From assembly GCF_012927245.1 (NCBI RefSeq), contig NZ_JABBGE010000002.1, positions 1 through 64,000 of the forward strand: 64,000 nt of DNA, given 5' to 3'. Position numbers and translations under genes: made by a program. Source of the DNA: Streptomyces sp. R302 (lineage in GTDB: Bacteria > Actinomycetota > Actinomycetes > Streptomycetales > Streptomycetaceae). Below are positions 44,457-55,540 of this stretch, in pieces; position 1 is the first letter of the stretch, and every line of letters starts with the position of its first letter. The notes under the pieces were generated by a model, which was given only the letters and a program-made list of their open reading frames with translations, was not told where the DNA came from and made no database searches.

Positions 44457-44840
44457 ATGAGCGACGATCCGGCCTTCGACGTGTTCGCGCGCGGGTGTGC
44501 CTCGCGGGTGACGCTGGAGCACATCACCGGACGGTGGGGCGGCCTCACCCTCTCCGCCCTGTACGAGGGCTCCTTCCGCTTCAACGAGCTGCGCCGGCGG
44601 GTCGACGGCGTCAGCGAGAAGATGCTGGCGCAGACGCTGCACGCGCTGGAGCGGGACGGCCTGGTGCACCGGGAGGCGCAGCCGGTCAATCCGCCCCGGG
44701 TCGACTACCGGCTGACGCCGCTGGGGCGGGACGTCGCCGAGCGCCTCGTCGGGCTGATCGCGCTGGTCGAGGGGCGGATGCCGGAGGTCGTCGCGGCCCG
44801 GGAGGCGTACGACTCCGAGCGCGCCGCCGTCACGGGCTGA
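44457..44840 (+). CDS. HxlR-family winged-helix regulator
   Basis: 127 aa. '[20 protein letters not shown]' has the HxlR opening (C-x-V-x-x-L-x-x-I-x-G-K-W variant), followed by '[20 protein letters not shown]' and '[20 protein letters not shown]'. A conserved cysteine near the N-terminus could sense redox or electrophile stress, as in several HxlR members. The target is unknown. It is convergent with mutM, the coding regions overlapping by 11 bp. Confidence 0.88.
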   Translation: MSDDPAFDVFARGCASRVTLEHITGRWGGLTLSALYEGSFRFNELRRRVDGVSEKMLAQTLHALERDGLVHREAQPVNPPRVDYRLTPLGRDVAERLVGLIALVEGRMPEVVAAREAYDSERAAVTG

Positions 44841-45699
44841 CGCGCGGCGGGCGCTGGCAGCGCGGGCAGAAGTAGCTGGAGCGGTTCATCCAGGCGCGGC
44901 GGCGCATCGGGGTGCCGCAGCGGCGGCAGGGCTCGTCCTCGCGTCCGTAGGCGTCGAGCGAGCGGTCGAAGTAGCCGGACTCGCCGTTCACGTTCACGTA
45001 GAGGCTGTCGAAGCTGGTGCCGCCGGCGGCGAGGGCCGCGTTCATCACGTCGCGGACGTGGCCGAGGAGCTCGGCCGAGCGCGGGCGGGTGAGGGTGGCG
45101 GTCGGCCGGTCGTAGTGGAGCTTGGCCCGCCACAGCGCCTCGTCGGCGTAGATGTTGCCGACGCCGCTGATCAGCGACTGGTCGAGGAGCGCCCGCTTGA
45201 TCGTGGTGCGGCGCAGCCGGAGCGCGGCCTGGAAGGCGGCGTCGTCGAAGGCCGGGTCGAGCGGGTCGCGGGCGATGTGGCCGATGACGTCCGGCAGCCC
45301 GTCGGCGCTGTCCGGGGCGGTGTCGTGCAGCGAGAGCCCGCCGAAGGTGCGCTGGTCGACGAAGCGGAGCTCCGTACCGGCCCGGTCCTCGAAGCGGATC
45401 CGGATCCGCAGGTGCTTCTCGTCCGGGGCGTCCGCCGGCTGCACCAGGAGCTGCCCGCTCATCCCGAGGTGCCCGAGGACGGAGGTGCCGGTGTCGGCGA
45501 GCGGCAGCCACAGGTACTTGCCGCGGCGGCGGGCCGGCTCGAAGCGCTGTCCGGTCAGCCGGGCCGCGAAGTCCGCGCCGCCCGCGGGGTGGCGCCGGAC
45601 GGCCCGCGGGTGCAGCACCTCGACCCCGGCCACGGTCCGGCCGGCGACCCAGCGCTCCAGTCCGCGCCGGACGACCTCGACCTCGGGCAGCTCGGGCAC
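44830..45699 (-). CDS. mutM: Formamidopyrimidine-DNA glycosylase MutM (Fpg)
   Basis: 289 aa, GTG start giving '[16 protein letters not shown]', with catalytic Pro2 and Glu3. Contains '[12 protein letters not shown]', '[18 protein letters not shown]' and a C-terminal zinc finger '[13 protein letters not shown]...YFCPRC'. Removes 8-oxoG and cleaves the abasic site. It follows rnc on the same strand, beyond a terminator and a repeat-rich gap. Confidence 0.97.
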   Translation of the reverse strand: MPELPEVEVVRRGLERWVAGRTVAGVEVLHPRAVRRHPAGGADFAARLTGQRFEPARRRGKYLWLPLADTGTSVLGHLGMSGQLLVQPADAPDEKHLRIRIRFEDRAGTELRFVDQRTFGGLSLHDTAPDSADGLPDVIGHIARDPLDPAFDDAAFQAALRLRRTTIKRALLDQSLISGVGNIYADEALWRAKLHYDRPTATLTRPRSAELLGHVRDVMNAALAAGGTSFDSLYVNVNGESGYFDRSLDAYGREDEPCRRCGTPMRRRAWMNRSSYFCPRCQRPPRVSP

Positions 45700-46124
45700 G
45701 GGACTCCTCCGGAGGGGGTACGGGGTGGTGGTCCTCGCAGCCTACCGCCCGGGCTCCCCCGAGGACCGCCCCGTCGGAAGGCCCGGAACAGGCCCGGAAA
45801 CCTCCCGGAATCGCCCCCGGGAACGGGCCCTGGGCCGCCCCGGACCCCGCCCCACCGGGCCGACCCGGAAACGGCTCCGAGAAAGACCGGACACGGCCCC
45901 CGGGAGAAGTCCCCGAGGTGGCCCGGGATCGGGCTCGGGGCCGGGTCCGGCCCGAGCCCCGGCCGGGACCCGACCCCGGAAACGGCTCCGCCCGCCCCCT
46001 GATGGGGGGCGGGCGGTGAAGAACTCCGCTGAAGGATGCGGGTGCCCGCTCACGCGAGGTCGGCGAGGTCGCGTGACCGGATCAGGCCTCGGGCGTCAGC
46101 CGTCGGCCGGCAGGCGTCAGGCGT
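45700..46124. other. Repeat-rich gap between rnc and mutM
   Basis: 425 bp. About 45775-45990 is very GC-rich and full of short direct repeats such as 'CCCGGAAAC' and 'GGAAACGGCTCCG'. No gene is credible. A 12-bp hairpin at 45988-46016 lies toward rnc. Confidence 0.5.
45988..46016 (-). terminator. rnc-side terminator
   Basis: CCGCCCGCCCCC pairs with GGGGGGCGGGCGG across loop TGAT, about 110 bp after the rnc stop on the minus strand. Confidence 0.65.
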
Positions 46125-46919
46125 TCAGGCGGTGGCCGGGGTGGCCCCGTCCGTCCGGTCCTGATCGCCGGTCGTGCCGGCCTCGGCCGCGGCCTTGGCC
46201 GCCGCCGCCCGCTCGTCCGCGGCCGCGCGGATCGCGCGCCACGCGGACTCGGCGGCCTGCTGCTCCGCCTCCTTCTTGCTGCGGCCGGTGCCGGTGCCGT
46301 ACGAGACACCACCGACGCGGGCGGCAGCTGTGAAGGTCTTCTCGTGGTCCGGGCCCTCCTCGGAGACGAGGTACTCGGGGACACCGAGCCCCTCGGCCGC
46401 GGTGAGCTCCTGGAGGCTGGTCTTCCAGTCCAGGCCGGCACCGAGGTTGGAGGACTTCTCGATGAGCGGGTCGAAGAGCCGGTGCACCAGCTCGGACGCC
46501 GCTTCGAGGCCCTGGTCGAGATAGACCGCGCCGATCACCGCTTCGAGGGTGTCGGCGAGGATGGATGCCTTGTCCCGGCCGCCCGTGCCCTCTTCGCCCC
46601 GGCCGAGCCGGATGAAGGAGCCCAGGTCGAGGCCGCGCCCGACGTCCGCCAGCGCACGCGAGTTGACCACCGCGGCCCGGAGCTTGGCCAGCTGGCCCTC
46701 CGGCAGATCCGGGTGGGTGCGGTAGAGGGTGTCGGTGACCACCAGGCCGAGCACGGAGTCCCCGAGGAACTCCAGGCGCTCGTTGGTGGGCAGGCCGCCG
46801 TTCTCGTACGCGTACGAGCGATGCGTCAGCGCACGCACCAGAAGGGCGGACTCGAGGTGATACCCGAGCCGCCCTTCCAGAAGCGTGTGGGACGAGGCGT
46901 TGCTGATGTTGTCAGACAT
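46125..46919 (-). CDS. rnc: Ribonuclease III
   Basis: 264 aa from ATG 46919. Catalytic signature '[18 protein letters not shown]', then '[20 protein letters not shown]'. C-terminal dsRNA-binding domain ('[20 protein letters not shown]', '[18 protein letters not shown]') and an Ala-rich tail. Processes rRNA and structured mRNAs; in S. coelicolor this is AbsB, a global regulator of antibiotic production. 20 bp below rpmF. Confidence 0.97.
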   Translation of the reverse strand: MSDNISNASSHTLLEGRLGYHLESALLVRALTHRSYAYENGGLPTNERLEFLGDSVLGLVVTDTLYRTHPDLPEGQLAKLRAAVVNSRALADVGRGLDLGSFIRLGRGEEGTGGRDKASILADTLEAVIGAVYLDQGLEAASELVHRLFDPLIEKSSNLGAGLDWKTSLQELTAAEGLGVPEYLVSEEGPDHEKTFTAAARVGGVSYGTGTGRSKKEAEQQAAESAWRAIRAAADERAAAAKAAAEAGTTGDQDRTDGATPATA

Positions 46920-46939
46920 CGTGCCTCTCACCAGCCCGC

Positions 46940-47113
46940 TCAGACCGAGAGGACCTGGCGCTTGTTGTAGGTGCCGCAGCTCGGGCACGCGATGTGCTGC
47001 AGCTTCGGCTCCTGGCAACGCTCACACGAAACCAGGGTGGGGACCGCAGCCTTCCACTGCGACCGGCGGTGGCGCGTGTTGCTGCGCGACATCTTCCGCT
47101 TCGGAACAGCCAC
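46940..47113 (-). CDS. rpmF: 50S ribosomal protein L32
   Basis: 57 aa, GTG start. '[20 protein letters not shown]' and a four-cysteine zinc site ('[17 protein letters not shown]'), so this is the zinc-containing paralogue. In the yceD-rpmF-rnc order conserved in actinobacteria. Confidence 0.97.
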   Translation of the reverse strand: MAVPKRKMSRSNTRHRRSQWKAAVPTLVSCERCQEPKLQHIACPSCGTYNKRQVLSV

Positions 47114-47115
47114 GG

Positions 47116-47754
47116 CTACTTCTCCTGCTTCTCGTCGACACCGGTAGCGGCGTCGCTCATGTTGTCCTTCTCGTCGGCTCCCAGCGAACCGGCGAGTTCC
47201 TGCAGTGCCGCCCAACGGATGTCGGTGGCGTCGTGGTGGTGGTCGGGGTGGTCGTTCAGGTTGATTCCACAGTCGGAACACAGACCCGCACAGTCCTCCC
47301 GGCACACCGGCTGCATCGGCAGAGCGAGCACCACGGCGTCACGCAGCACGGGTTCGAGGTCGAACATGCCGTCCTCGAGGGGGATCATGCTCTCGTCTTC
47401 ATCGTCCTCGTCGTCCGCGGCCGCTTTGACACGGCCCCGGTCGTCGGATTCCGGGTACGAGAACATCTCCTGGAAGTCCGCGTCGAGCTCCAGCTCGACG
47501 GGCTCCAGACACCTTACGCACTCCCCCTCGGCCGATGCACGGGCGGTGCCTGTGACAAGCACCCCTTCCATGACGGACTCGAGTCGGAGTTCGATCTCCA
47601 CCGGAGCGCCCTCGGGCACTCCGACGACCCCGGCGACGCCGAGATCGGCGGGCGCGTCGACCGTGCGGGAGATCCGCTGGAGGGCACCGGGACGCCGCCC
47701 CAGCTCGTGTGTGTCGAACACGAGGGGGTTGCGGTGGTCGAGGCGCGTGCTCAG
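47116..47754 (-). CDS. YceD/DUF177 family protein
   Basis: About 212 aa. '[20 protein letters not shown]' is the family N-terminus, so the GTG at 47721 is too late. In frame, CTG 47754 preceded by AGGAAG gives the expected start; no ATG, GTG or TTG fits. Also present: '[20 protein letters not shown]' and '[16 protein letters not shown]', with paired cysteines. DUF177 proteins are linked to 23S rRNA maturation in plants and bacteria and are coupled to rpmF everywhere. It lies 2 bp before rpmF. Confidence 0.85.
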   Translation of the reverse strand: MSTRLDHRNPLVFDTHELGRRPGALQRISRTVDAPADLGVAGVVGVPEGAPVEIELRLESVMEGVLVTGTARASAEGECVRCLEPVELELDADFQEMFSYPESDDRGRVKAAADDEDDEDESMIPLEDGMFDLEPVLRDAVVLALPMQPVCREDCAGLCSDCGINLNDHPDHHHDATDIRWAALQELAGSLGADEKDNMSDAATGVDEKQEK

Positions 47755-47900
47755 GGTTCTTCCTGCTTTCGGATCGTTCGCGTCGCAAAGTCTTCACGGG
47801 GGCCGCCCGCTCGCGGGCAGCCCGGATCGCGGGCATACACGCGACCGAAGAGCCAGGATACTGGACGCTTCGCTCTGGGCCCAATCGGCCCCCGTGCCGG

Positions 47901-48923
47901 CTACTGCCCCTGCTCGTAGCGGCGCAGCTGCTCCAGATCGATCATGCTCGTGTCGAAGAAGCTGGTCTCGTCGAGCGCGGCGGGCCGGGGCTGCTGCTCC
48001 TGGTAGCCGTACGGGTCGGCCTGCTGGGGCTGCTGGGGCTGCTGGTACGCGTAGGGGTCCTGCTGCTGGTACGCGTACGGGTCCTGCTGCTGGTAGCCGT
48101 ACGGGTCCGGCTGCTGCGGCTGCTGGTAGCCGTACGGGTCCGGCTGCTGGGCCGGGATCTGCGCGGCGACCGGGGCGGGGGCGGCGGGCGCCGGGTCGGC
48201 GAGCTCCGCGAGGCCGGCGAGGTAGTCGGCGTCGCTGGTGTGCACGGAGTGGCCGAGGCCCTCCTGGGCGGCCATGTGCTCGCCGAGGGCGTCGGTGGCG
48301 ATCCGGCCGTGCAGCTTCTGCCGGCCGCGGCCCACGGCCTCCAGGGTCTTGGAGAGGACCGCCTCGAAGGCGCCCAGCTTGGCGTCCACGTACTCGTCGG
48401 CGCGGGCGATGAGGGTCTGGGGGTCCGCGCTGTACTCGGGGGCGTCCTCGTCGGCGTAGCCCTGCTCGTCCAGGCCCGGGCCGCGGCCGAGGAGCTTCTC
48501 GCGGCCGCGGTCGACGGAGCCGATGGTCTTGTTGAGGACGACCTCGAAGTTGGCGAGCTTGGAGTCGACGTACTCGTCGGCCTCGGCGCGGACCTCCTCG
48601 GCCTCGCGGCGGGCCTCGGAGAGGATCCGGTCGGCCTCCTCCTGGGACTGCCGGGCGATCTGGGTGTCGGAGACGATGGTGCCCCGCTCGGCGTGGGCGG
48701 CCTCGATGATCCGCTCGGCCTCCTGGCGGGCCTGCTCGACCATCTGCTCGCGCCCGCCGATCAGCTCCTGGGCCTGGGCGAGGGAGTTCGGCAGGGCGTC
48801 CCGTACCTCTTCGAGGAGGGCGAGGAGATCGGCGCGGTTCACCACGCAGGAGGCCGACATGGGCATCGAGCGGGCGTTCTGTACGGTCGCGACGATCTCG
48901 TCGAGCTTCTTCTGCACGTCCAC
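47901..48923 (-). CDS. DivIVA-like coiled-coil protein with a tyrosine/glutamine-rich tail
   Basis: 340 aa. The N-terminal 220 residues are coiled coil: 'REQMVEQARQEAERIIEAAH', 'ADRILSEARREAEEVRAEAD'. Two related 'ADEYVD(S/A)KLxxFExVL' segments suggest an internal duplication. Residues from about 250 on carry four or more copies of 'DPYxYQQ'. It resembles SepIVA/Wag31-type polar or septal proteins and sits in the same place in S. coelicolor. Probably cytoskeletal; function inferred. Confidence 0.8.
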   Translation of the reverse strand: MDVQKKLDEIVATVQNARSMPMSASCVVNRADLLALLEEVRDALPNSLAQAQELIGGREQMVEQARQEAERIIEAAHAERGTIVSDTQIARQSQEEADRILSEARREAEEVRAEADEYVDSKLANFEVVLNKTIGSVDRGREKLLGRGPGLDEQGYADEDAPEYSADPQTLIARADEYVDAKLGAFEAVLSKTLEAVGRGRQKLHGRIATDALGEHMAAQEGLGHSVHTSDADYLAGLAELADPAPAAPAPVAAQIPAQQPDPYGYQQPQQPDPYGYQQQDPYAYQQQDPYAYQQPQQPQQADPYGYQEQQPRPAALDETSFFDTSMIDLEQLRRYEQGQ

Positions 48924-49033
48924 CGGGTGCTCGCCACTCTCTACAGCTGGATGGAGACGGACGGGACGACTGTAAGGGCAGTCGTGGCCCGTCCGACACC
49001 AGATGACGGAGTGTCAGCGGCGGTGGCCGCGCG

Positions 49034-49543
49034 TCACTTCTGGGCGAGCCGCTCGGTGAGCCGGCCGAGGACCTGCGGGGGCACCAGGTGGGAGACGTCG
49101 CCGCCCCAGGCCGCGACCTCCTTGACCAGCGAGGACGACAGGAAGCTGTACGTGGGGTTGGTGGGCACGAAGAGCGTCTCGACGCCCGACAGGCCGTTGT
49201 TCATCTGGGCCATCTGGAGCTCGTAGTCGAAGTCGCTGACCGCACGCAGGCCCTTGACGATGGCGGGGATGTCCCGCTGCTTGCAGAAGTCGACGAGCAG
49301 GCCGTGGAAGGACTCCACCTCGACGTTGCCGAAGTCGGCGGTGACCTCGCGGATCAGCTCGATCCGCTCCTCGACCGCGAACAGGCCCTTCTTGGACTGG
49401 TTGATCATCACCGCGACGTGCACGACGTCGTACAGCTTGGAGGCGCGGGCGATGATGTCGAGATGTCCGTTGGTGATGGGGTCGAACGACCCCGGGCAGA
49501 CGGCGCGGCGCACCTTGGTTCCCTCGCTCTCCGGTCCGGTCAT
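49034..49543 (-). CDS. coaD: Phosphopantetheine adenylyltransferase
   Basis: 169 aa from ATG 49543. '[20 protein letters not shown]' carries the T/S-x-G-H-x-x nucleotidyltransferase motif, with '[20 protein letters not shown]' and '[18 protein letters not shown]' further on. It performs the penultimate step of CoA synthesis. It overlaps the rsmD stop by 4 bp (ATGA). Confidence 0.97.
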   Translation of the reverse strand: MTGPESEGTKVRRAVCPGSFDPITNGHLDIIARASKLYDVVHVAVMINQSKKGLFAVEERIELIREVTADFGNVEVESFHGLLVDFCKQRDIPAIVKGLRAVSDFDYELQMAQMNNGLSGVETLFVPTNPTYSFLSSSLVKEVAAWGGDVSHLVPPQVLGRLTERLAQK

Positions 49544-50121
49544 CGTGCGTCTTCGCACGTAGAGGCGGCGCGACCGTACCAAAACGTTCCCTCGCCGTAG
49601 CGGCGGGACCGCAGTGGTTCGAAGCCGTCCGGCCAGCCGAAGGAGCCGCCTCGGGTGCTGCGTTCCACGGTGACGACGGCATCCTCGCTCAGCCAGCCCC
49701 CCGAGCGCAGTGTGAGGAGGATCTCTCGCAGCTCCTCGTCGGCGACCGCGTAGGGCGGGTCGAGGAAGACCAGGTCGTACGGCTCGGCCGGGGCCGGTCC
49801 CGTGACGATCTGCTCGGCCTTCCCGGTGCGGGCCTCGGCGCCGGGCAGGCCGAGCGAGGCGACGTTCTCCCGGACGGTGCGGGCGGCGCGGGCGTCGGCC
49901 TCGACAAGCAGGGCGTGGACGGCGCCGCGGGAGAGCGCCTCCAGGCCGACGGCGCCGGAGCCTGCGTACAGGTCGGCGACCCGGCTGCCCTCGATGCCGT
50001 GGAGCGCCTCCCAGGTGGAGAAGAGGCCCTCGCGCGCCCGGTCGGAGGTGGGGCGGGTGCCGGTGCCCGGGGGCACGGCCAGGCGCCGCCCGCCGGCGGT
50101 GCCGGCGATCACGCGGGTCAT
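49540..50121 (-). CDS. rsmD: 16S rRNA (guanine966-N2)-methyltransferase RsmD
   Basis: 193 aa from ATG 50121. '[20 protein letters not shown]', '[18 protein letters not shown]', motif I '[20 protein letters not shown]' and motif IV '[12 protein letters not shown]' (D/N-P-P-Y). Methylates G966 of 16S rRNA. Coupled to coaD by a 4-bp overlap, the common bacterial pairing. Confidence 0.96.
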   Translation of the reverse strand: MTRVIAGTAGGRRLAVPPGTGTRPTSDRAREGLFSTWEALHGIEGSRVADLYAGSGAVGLEALSRGAVHALLVEADARAARTVRENVASLGLPGAEARTGKAEQIVTGPAPAEPYDLVFLDPPYAVADEELREILLTLRSGGWLSEDAVVTVERSTRGGSFGWPDGFEPLRSRRYGEGTFWYGRAASTCEDAR

Positions 50122-50189
50122 CGGTTTCCTCGTCCTGCGTCGTCCAGTGCGTACGCCCCAGGATATGGCCGTACGGGCCGGGGGCTCGG

Positions 50190-52397
50190 TCAGCCCTTCT
50201 CCAGGTACTCCTCCCGCTCCTCGCTCAGCAGGGCGTCCAGGGCGGTGCGCAGCCCCGGGTGGTCCGTCAGGTCGGGGTCGGCGAGGACGAGGGCGGTGGC
50301 CTCCTCGCGGGCGGCGGCGATGACCTCCTCGTCGTCGATGACGGCGAGGACCCGCAGGGAGGACCGGACGCCGGACTGGGCCTGGCCGAGGACGTCGCCC
50401 TCGCGGCGCTGTTCGAGGTCGATGCGGGAGAGCTCGAAGCCGTCGAGGGTGGAGGCGACGGCGCCGAGGCGCTGGCGGGCGGGGCTCGCCTCGGGCATCT
50501 CGGTGACGAGGAGGCAGAGGCCGGGGGCGGAGCCGCGGCCGACGCGGCCGCGGAGCTGGTGGAGCTGGGAGACGCCGAAGCGGTCGGCGTCCATGATGAC
50601 CATGGCGGTGGCGTTGGGCACGTTGACGCCGACCTCGATGACGGTGGTGGCGACGAGGACGTCGAGCTCGCCGGCGGCGAAGCGGCGCATGACGTCGTCC
50701 TTGTCGTCGGGGTGCATGCGCCCGTGCAGGACGGCGATCCGCAGCCCGGCGAGGGGGCCCCGGGCGAGCTTCTCGGCGACGTCGAGGACGGCGAGCGGGG
50801 GCCGCTTCTCGGCCTCGTCCTCGGCGGAGGGCTTGCCCTTGGCCGCCTTCTTCTGGGCCGCCTGGTCGATGTCGTCCCCGATCCGGGGGCAGACGACGTA
50901 CGCCTGGTGGCCGTTCTCCACCTCCTCGCGGACCCGCTCCCAGGCGCGGGCGAGGAAGTGCGGCTTGTCGGCGGCGGGGACGACGTGGCTGGCGATCGGG
51001 GAGCGCCCGGCGGGGAGCTGGTCGAGGACGGAGGTCTCCAGGTCGCCGAAGACGGTCATGGCGACGGTCCGCGGGATCGGGGTGGCCGTCATGACGAGCA
51101 GGTGGGGCGGCTGCTTCCCCTTGCCGCGGAGCGCGTCGCGCTGCTCCACGCCGAACCGGTGCTGCTCGTCGACGACGACGAGCCCCAGGTCGTGGAACCT
51201 GACCTTGTCCTCGATGAGCGCGTGCGTCCCGATGACGATCCCCGCCTCGCCGGTGACCAGGTCGAGCAGGGCCTGCCGCCGGCCGGCGGCCCCCATGGAT
51301 CCGGTGAGCAGCACCACCTTGGTGGCCTTGTCGCCCCCGCCGAGCATCCCGCCCTCGGCGAGCTCGCCCATCATCTCGGTCACCGACCGGTGGTGCTGCT
51401 GGGCGAGGACCTCGGTCGGCGCGAGCATCGCGGCCTGGCCCCCGGCGTCGACGACGGCGAGCATGGCCCGCAGGGCGACCATGGTCTTGCCCGAGCCCAC
51501 CTCGCCCTGGAGGAGGCGGTGCATGGGGTGGTCGGTGGCGAGGTCGTCGAAGATCTCCTTGGAGACCTTGGTCTGGCCGTCGGTGAGGGTGAAGGGGAGC
51601 TTGGCGTCGAAGGCGGTGAGGATGCCGTCGGCGGCGGGGCGGCGGGGGACGGCGGGGAGCTGGGTGTCGGCGTGCCGGCGGCGGGCGAGGGCGACCTGGA
51701 GCACGAAGGCCTCGTCCCACTTGAGCCGTTCGCGGGCGGCGGCGACGTCGGCCTTGGTGCCGGGGCGGTGGATCAGGCGCAGGGCGTCGGGGAGTTCGGC
51801 GAGGCCGCGGCCCTCGCGCAGGGCGGGCGGGAGCGGGTCGACGGCGTCGGCGGCGCTCGGCAGGACGGCGTCGACGGCCTTGGCGATCTTCCAGGACTCC
51901 AGCTTGGTGGTGGCCGGGTAGATCGGGATGAGCGCGCTCGCCCAGGCGTCGACGGCCACCTCGCCGTCGCCGCGCAGGAGTTCGTACGCGGGGTGGGCGA
52001 GCTGGAGGCGGCGGTTGAAGAGCGAGACCTTGCCGGAGAACATGGCGCGGGTCCCGGGCAGCAGGTCGTGGTGGGGCTTGTGGACGCCCTTGCCGAAGAA
52101 GACCAGCTGGAGCCGGCCGGACCCGTCGGTGATGGTGACTTCGAGGCGCTGGCCGCGGCCCTTGGCGCCGTTGAAGGTGTGCACGCGGGCGTCGGCGACC
52201 TGGGCGACGACCGTGACGTGCTCGTCGAGCGGCAGGTCGGAGAGCGTGGTCAGCTCGCCCCGCTCCGCGTACCGCCGGGGGTAGTGGTGGAGGAGGTCGC
52301 CGACCGTGTGCAGGTCGAGGGCCTCGGCCATGACCTTGGCGGTGGCGGGGCCGAGGGACTTCTTGAGGGGTTCGTCGAGCGCGGGCACGTGTTCCAT
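50190..52397 (-). CDS. recG: ATP-dependent DNA helicase RecG
   Basis: 735 aa from ATG 52397 (GTG 52388 is equally possible). N-terminal wedge/OB region ('[20 protein letters not shown]'), Walker A '[19 protein letters not shown]', D-E-x-H box '[18 protein letters not shown]', motif III '[18 protein letters not shown]' and motif VI '[20 protein letters not shown]'. Remodels stalled forks and Holliday junctions. 68 bp upstream of rsmD on the same strand. Confidence 0.96.
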   Translation of the reverse strand: MEHVPALDEPLKKSLGPATAKVMAEALDLHTVGDLLHHYPRRYAERGELTTLSDLPLDEHVTVVAQVADARVHTFNGAKGRGQRLEVTITDGSGRLQLVFFGKGVHKPHHDLLPGTRAMFSGKVSLFNRRLQLAHPAYELLRGDGEVAVDAWASALIPIYPATTKLESWKIAKAVDAVLPSAADAVDPLPPALREGRGLAELPDALRLIHRPGTKADVAAARERLKWDEAFVLQVALARRRHADTQLPAVPRRPAADGILTAFDAKLPFTLTDGQTKVSKEIFDDLATDHPMHRLLQGEVGSGKTMVALRAMLAVVDAGGQAAMLAPTEVLAQQHHRSVTEMMGELAEGGMLGGGDKATKVVLLTGSMGAAGRRQALLDLVTGEAGIVIGTHALIEDKVRFHDLGLVVVDEQHRFGVEQRDALRGKGKQPPHLLVMTATPIPRTVAMTVFGDLETSVLDQLPAGRSPIASHVVPAADKPHFLARAWERVREEVENGHQAYVVCPRIGDDIDQAAQKKAAKGKPSAEDEAEKRPPLAVLDVAEKLARGPLAGLRIAVLHGRMHPDDKDDVMRRFAAGELDVLVATTVIEVGVNVPNATAMVIMDADRFGVSQLHQLRGRVGRGSAPGLCLLVTEMPEASPARQRLGAVASTLDGFELSRIDLEQRREGDVLGQAQSGVRSSLRVLAVIDDEEVIAAAREEATALVLADPDLTDHPGLRTALDALLSEEREEYLEKG

Positions 52398-52449
52398 TGC
52401 ACACCATGACTCGGACACCGGGGGCGCTCCGCACCACGGCCGAGCGCTC

Positions 52450-54153
52450 TCATTCCACCCCGACGAGCAGCGGCGGGGCACCTTCGCCCGCGTGGTACGT
52501 GACGGTGTCGACGGCCAGGTAGCCGCGGCGGACGTGGGCTTCGAGGGTGTCGGCGAGGCCGGCCGGTGCGCTGTCGGCGACGACGAGGGTGACGAGTTCG
52601 CCGCCGGCCTGGAGCATCCGGTCGAGGACCGTGCGGGCGGTGGCGGTGAGGTCCTGGCCGATGACGGCGACGTCGCCCTCGATGAGGCCGAGGACGTCGC
52701 CGGCCTGGCAGACGCCGGCGCTGGTGAAGGACTGGCGGGCGGCGACGGCGAGTTCGGCGTAGCGGGTGGCGCCGGCGGCGGCGGTCATGGCGACGACGTC
52801 CTCGTCGAAGCTGCGCCCGGGTTCGTGGACGGCGAGGGCGGCGATGCCCTGGACGGCGGCCCGGGTGGGGATGAGGGCGACCCGGATGCCCTCGGCGCGG
52901 GCCCGTTCGGCGGCGGACGCGGCGGCGGCCCGCAGCTCGGTGTCGTTGGGCAGGAGGACCACCTCGCGCGCGTGGGCGCGGCGTACGGCGTCGAGGAGTT
53001 CGTCGCCGGTGGGCGGTTCGCCGGGCCTGGCCTGGAGGGTGGTGGCGCCGGCCTCGGCGCAGAGTCCGGCGAGCCCTTCGCCGGGGAGGACGGCGACGAC
53101 GGCCCGCTGGGCCCGTTCCCCGCGCGCGTGGGCGGGTGCCTCGGCCGTGTGGTCGGGTGCGTCGGGTGCGGGCGCGGGGGCGGCGCTCGCGAAGTGGGTG
53201 ACGCGGATCCGGTGCGGGCGGCCGGCCTCGATCCCGGCCTCGACGGCGGCGCCCGCGTCGTCGACGTGGACGTGGACGTTCCAGAGCCCGTCGCCGCCGA
53301 CGACGACGAGGGAGTCGCCGAGGGCGTCGAGCCGGGCCTTGAGGAGTTCGACGGCGGCGTCCTCGGCCTCCAGGAGGTACAGGACCTCGTAGCCGGGGCC
53401 CTGCGCGCCGTCGTGGCCGCAGGTCTCCCCCGGCCGCTCGGGCAGGGCGCGTACCGCCGGGGACGGCGGCAGCGGTTCCGGGGCCCGGCCGGTCACCGTC
53501 TCCACGAGCGCGCCGAGGACGGCCACCAGGCCCTGCCCTCCGGCGTCCACGACCCCGGCGCGGCCGAGCACGGCCAGTTGCCCGGGGGTGGCCTCCAGGG
53601 CCGTCCTGGCCCCGTCGTAGGCCTTCCTGGCCACTTCGGGGAGGGTGCCGCCGGCCGCGCAGCCGGCCGCGGCGGCGGAGGCGACGGTGAGGATGGTGCC
53701 TTCCTCGGGGTGGGCGACGGCGGCGCGGGCGGAGGCGGCGGCGGTGTCGAGGGCGCGGGCGAGGTGGTCGCCGTCGCCGCCGTCGGCGAGGACGGCGGCC
53801 ATGCCGCGGAGCAGCTGGGACAGGATGGTGCCGGAGTTGCCGCGGGCGCCGAGGAGGGCGCCGTGGGCCAGGGCCCGTACGGCGTCGGCGGTGTCGGGCG
53901 CGGAGGCTCCGGCGGCGCCGGGGGCGGCGAAGACGGCCTCGACGGCCCGGCGGCCGGCGTCGGCGGTCAGGTAGAGGTTGGTGCCGGTGTCGCCGTCGGC
54001 GACCGGGAAGACGTTGATGGCGTCGATCGCGGCCCGCTCCCGGCCGAGGGCCTCGGCCGTCCGCGCGCTCCAGGCCCGGACCGCCTCGGCGTCGAGGACG
54101 AGACGCTCGTCACCTCGGTCGGCGGGGTCGAAGGGCTGCGGGGCTCGCGACAA
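52450..54153 (-). CDS. DAK1/DegV-like domain protein (DhaL-DegV family)
   Basis: About 567 aa from TTG 54153, which has GGAGG 8 nt upstream; no ATG or GTG gives a proper start. N-terminal DhaL-like ATP-binding domain: 'INVFPVADGDTGTNLYLTAD', 'LLGARGNSGTILSQLLRG', 'DAGGQGLVAVLGALVETV'. The C-terminal half is DegV/fatty-acid-kinase-like. In Firmicutes the FakA relatives phosphorylate fatty acids bound by FakB; this family (YloV) always precedes recG and rpmB. It is divergent from rpmB. Confidence 0.88.
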   Translation of the reverse strand: MSRAPQPFDPADRGDERLVLDAEAVRAWSARTAEALGRERAAIDAINVFPVADGDTGTNLYLTADAGRRAVEAVFAAPGAAGASAPDTADAVRALAHGALLGARGNSGTILSQLLRGMAAVLADGGDGDHLARALDTAAASARAAVAHPEEGTILTVASAAAAGCAAGGTLPEVARKAYDGARTALEATPGQLAVLGRAGVVDAGGQGLVAVLGALVETVTGRAPEPLPPSPAVRALPERPGETCGHDGAQGPGYEVLYLLEAEDAAVELLKARLDALGDSLVVVGGDGLWNVHVHVDDAGAAVEAGIEAGRPHRIRVTHFASAAPAPAPDAPDHTAEAPAHARGERAQRAVVAVLPGEGLAGLCAEAGATTLQARPGEPPTGDELLDAVRRAHAREVVLLPNDTELRAAAASAAERARAEGIRVALIPTRAAVQGIAALAVHEPGRSFDEDVVAMTAAAGATRYAELAVAARQSFTSAGVCQAGDVLGLIEGDVAVIGQDLTATARTVLDRMLQAGGELVTLVVADSAPAGLADTLEAHVRRGYLAVDTVTYHAGEGAPPLLVGVE

Positions 54154-54384
54154 CGGGGGTCCTCCTTCGGCGGTGAAGTCCACCGCAGGGTAGACCGGGG
54201 GCTTCCGGGTCCGGGGGCCGGGACGCCGTCGGACCGGACCGTGGTAGTTTCGTTCCACCGGAGCAGTCGTTGTATGCTGCTTCGGTTGCCCGGCACTCGC
54301 CGGGCCATCCCCGGCAAGCCACTTCAGACTCCTGATTCCGGTGCGCCGGATCTCACTGTAAATCTGAAGTCTTTGGAGTGACCC

Positions 54385-54570
54385 GTGGCTGCCAACTGCG
54401 ACGTCTGCGGCAAGGGGCCGGGCTTCGGCAACAACATTTCGCACTCGCACCGCCGTACGTCTCGTCGCTGGAACCCGAACATCCAGCGTGTGCGTGCCGT
54501 GGTCGGTCGGACGCCGAAGCGGCTCAACGTCTGCACCTCGTGCATCAAGGCCGGCAAGGTCTCGCGCTAA
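54385..54570 (+). CDS. rpmB: 50S ribosomal protein L28
   Basis: 61 aa, GTG start. '[20 protein letters not shown]' and '[17 protein letters not shown]', with C-x-x-C pairs at both ends ('CDVC' and 'CTSC'), the zinc-binding paralogue. A single gene, divergent from the DAK-family gene, with a TATGCT -10-like element at 54273-54278. Ends before two terminators. Confidence 0.97.
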   Translation: MAANCDVCGKGPGFGNNISHSHRRTSRRWNPNIQRVRAVVGRTPKRLNVCTSCIKAGKVSR

Positions 54571-54613
54571 TCGCGACGTTTCCGTGTCGTAGCGCAGCCC
54601 CTGCGGTTGCCTG

Positions 54614-54647
54614 GGAAGGCCGGTCCACCTCGGTGGACCGGCCTTCC
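54614..54647 (+). terminator. rpmB terminator
   Basis: GGAAGGCCGGTCCACC pairs completely with 54632-54647 (16 bp, 2-nt loop), 43 bp after rpmB. Confidence 0.88.
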
Positions 54648-54682
54648 GCCTTCTCAGCGACACCAGCCTTGCCCGCGTGACA

Positions 54683-54723
54683 CGAAGGGCGGGTCCGACC
54701 TCGGGGGTCGGACCCGCCCTTCG
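54683..54723 (-). terminator. thiD terminator
   Basis: An 18-bp perfect stem (54683-54700 with 54706-54723), 13 bp past the thiD stop on the minus strand. Together with the previous hairpin it separates convergent transcripts. Confidence 0.88.
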
Positions 54724-54736
54724 TCATGCCGGTGGT

Positions 54737-55536
<800 letters not shown>

Positions 55537-55540
<4 letters not shown>

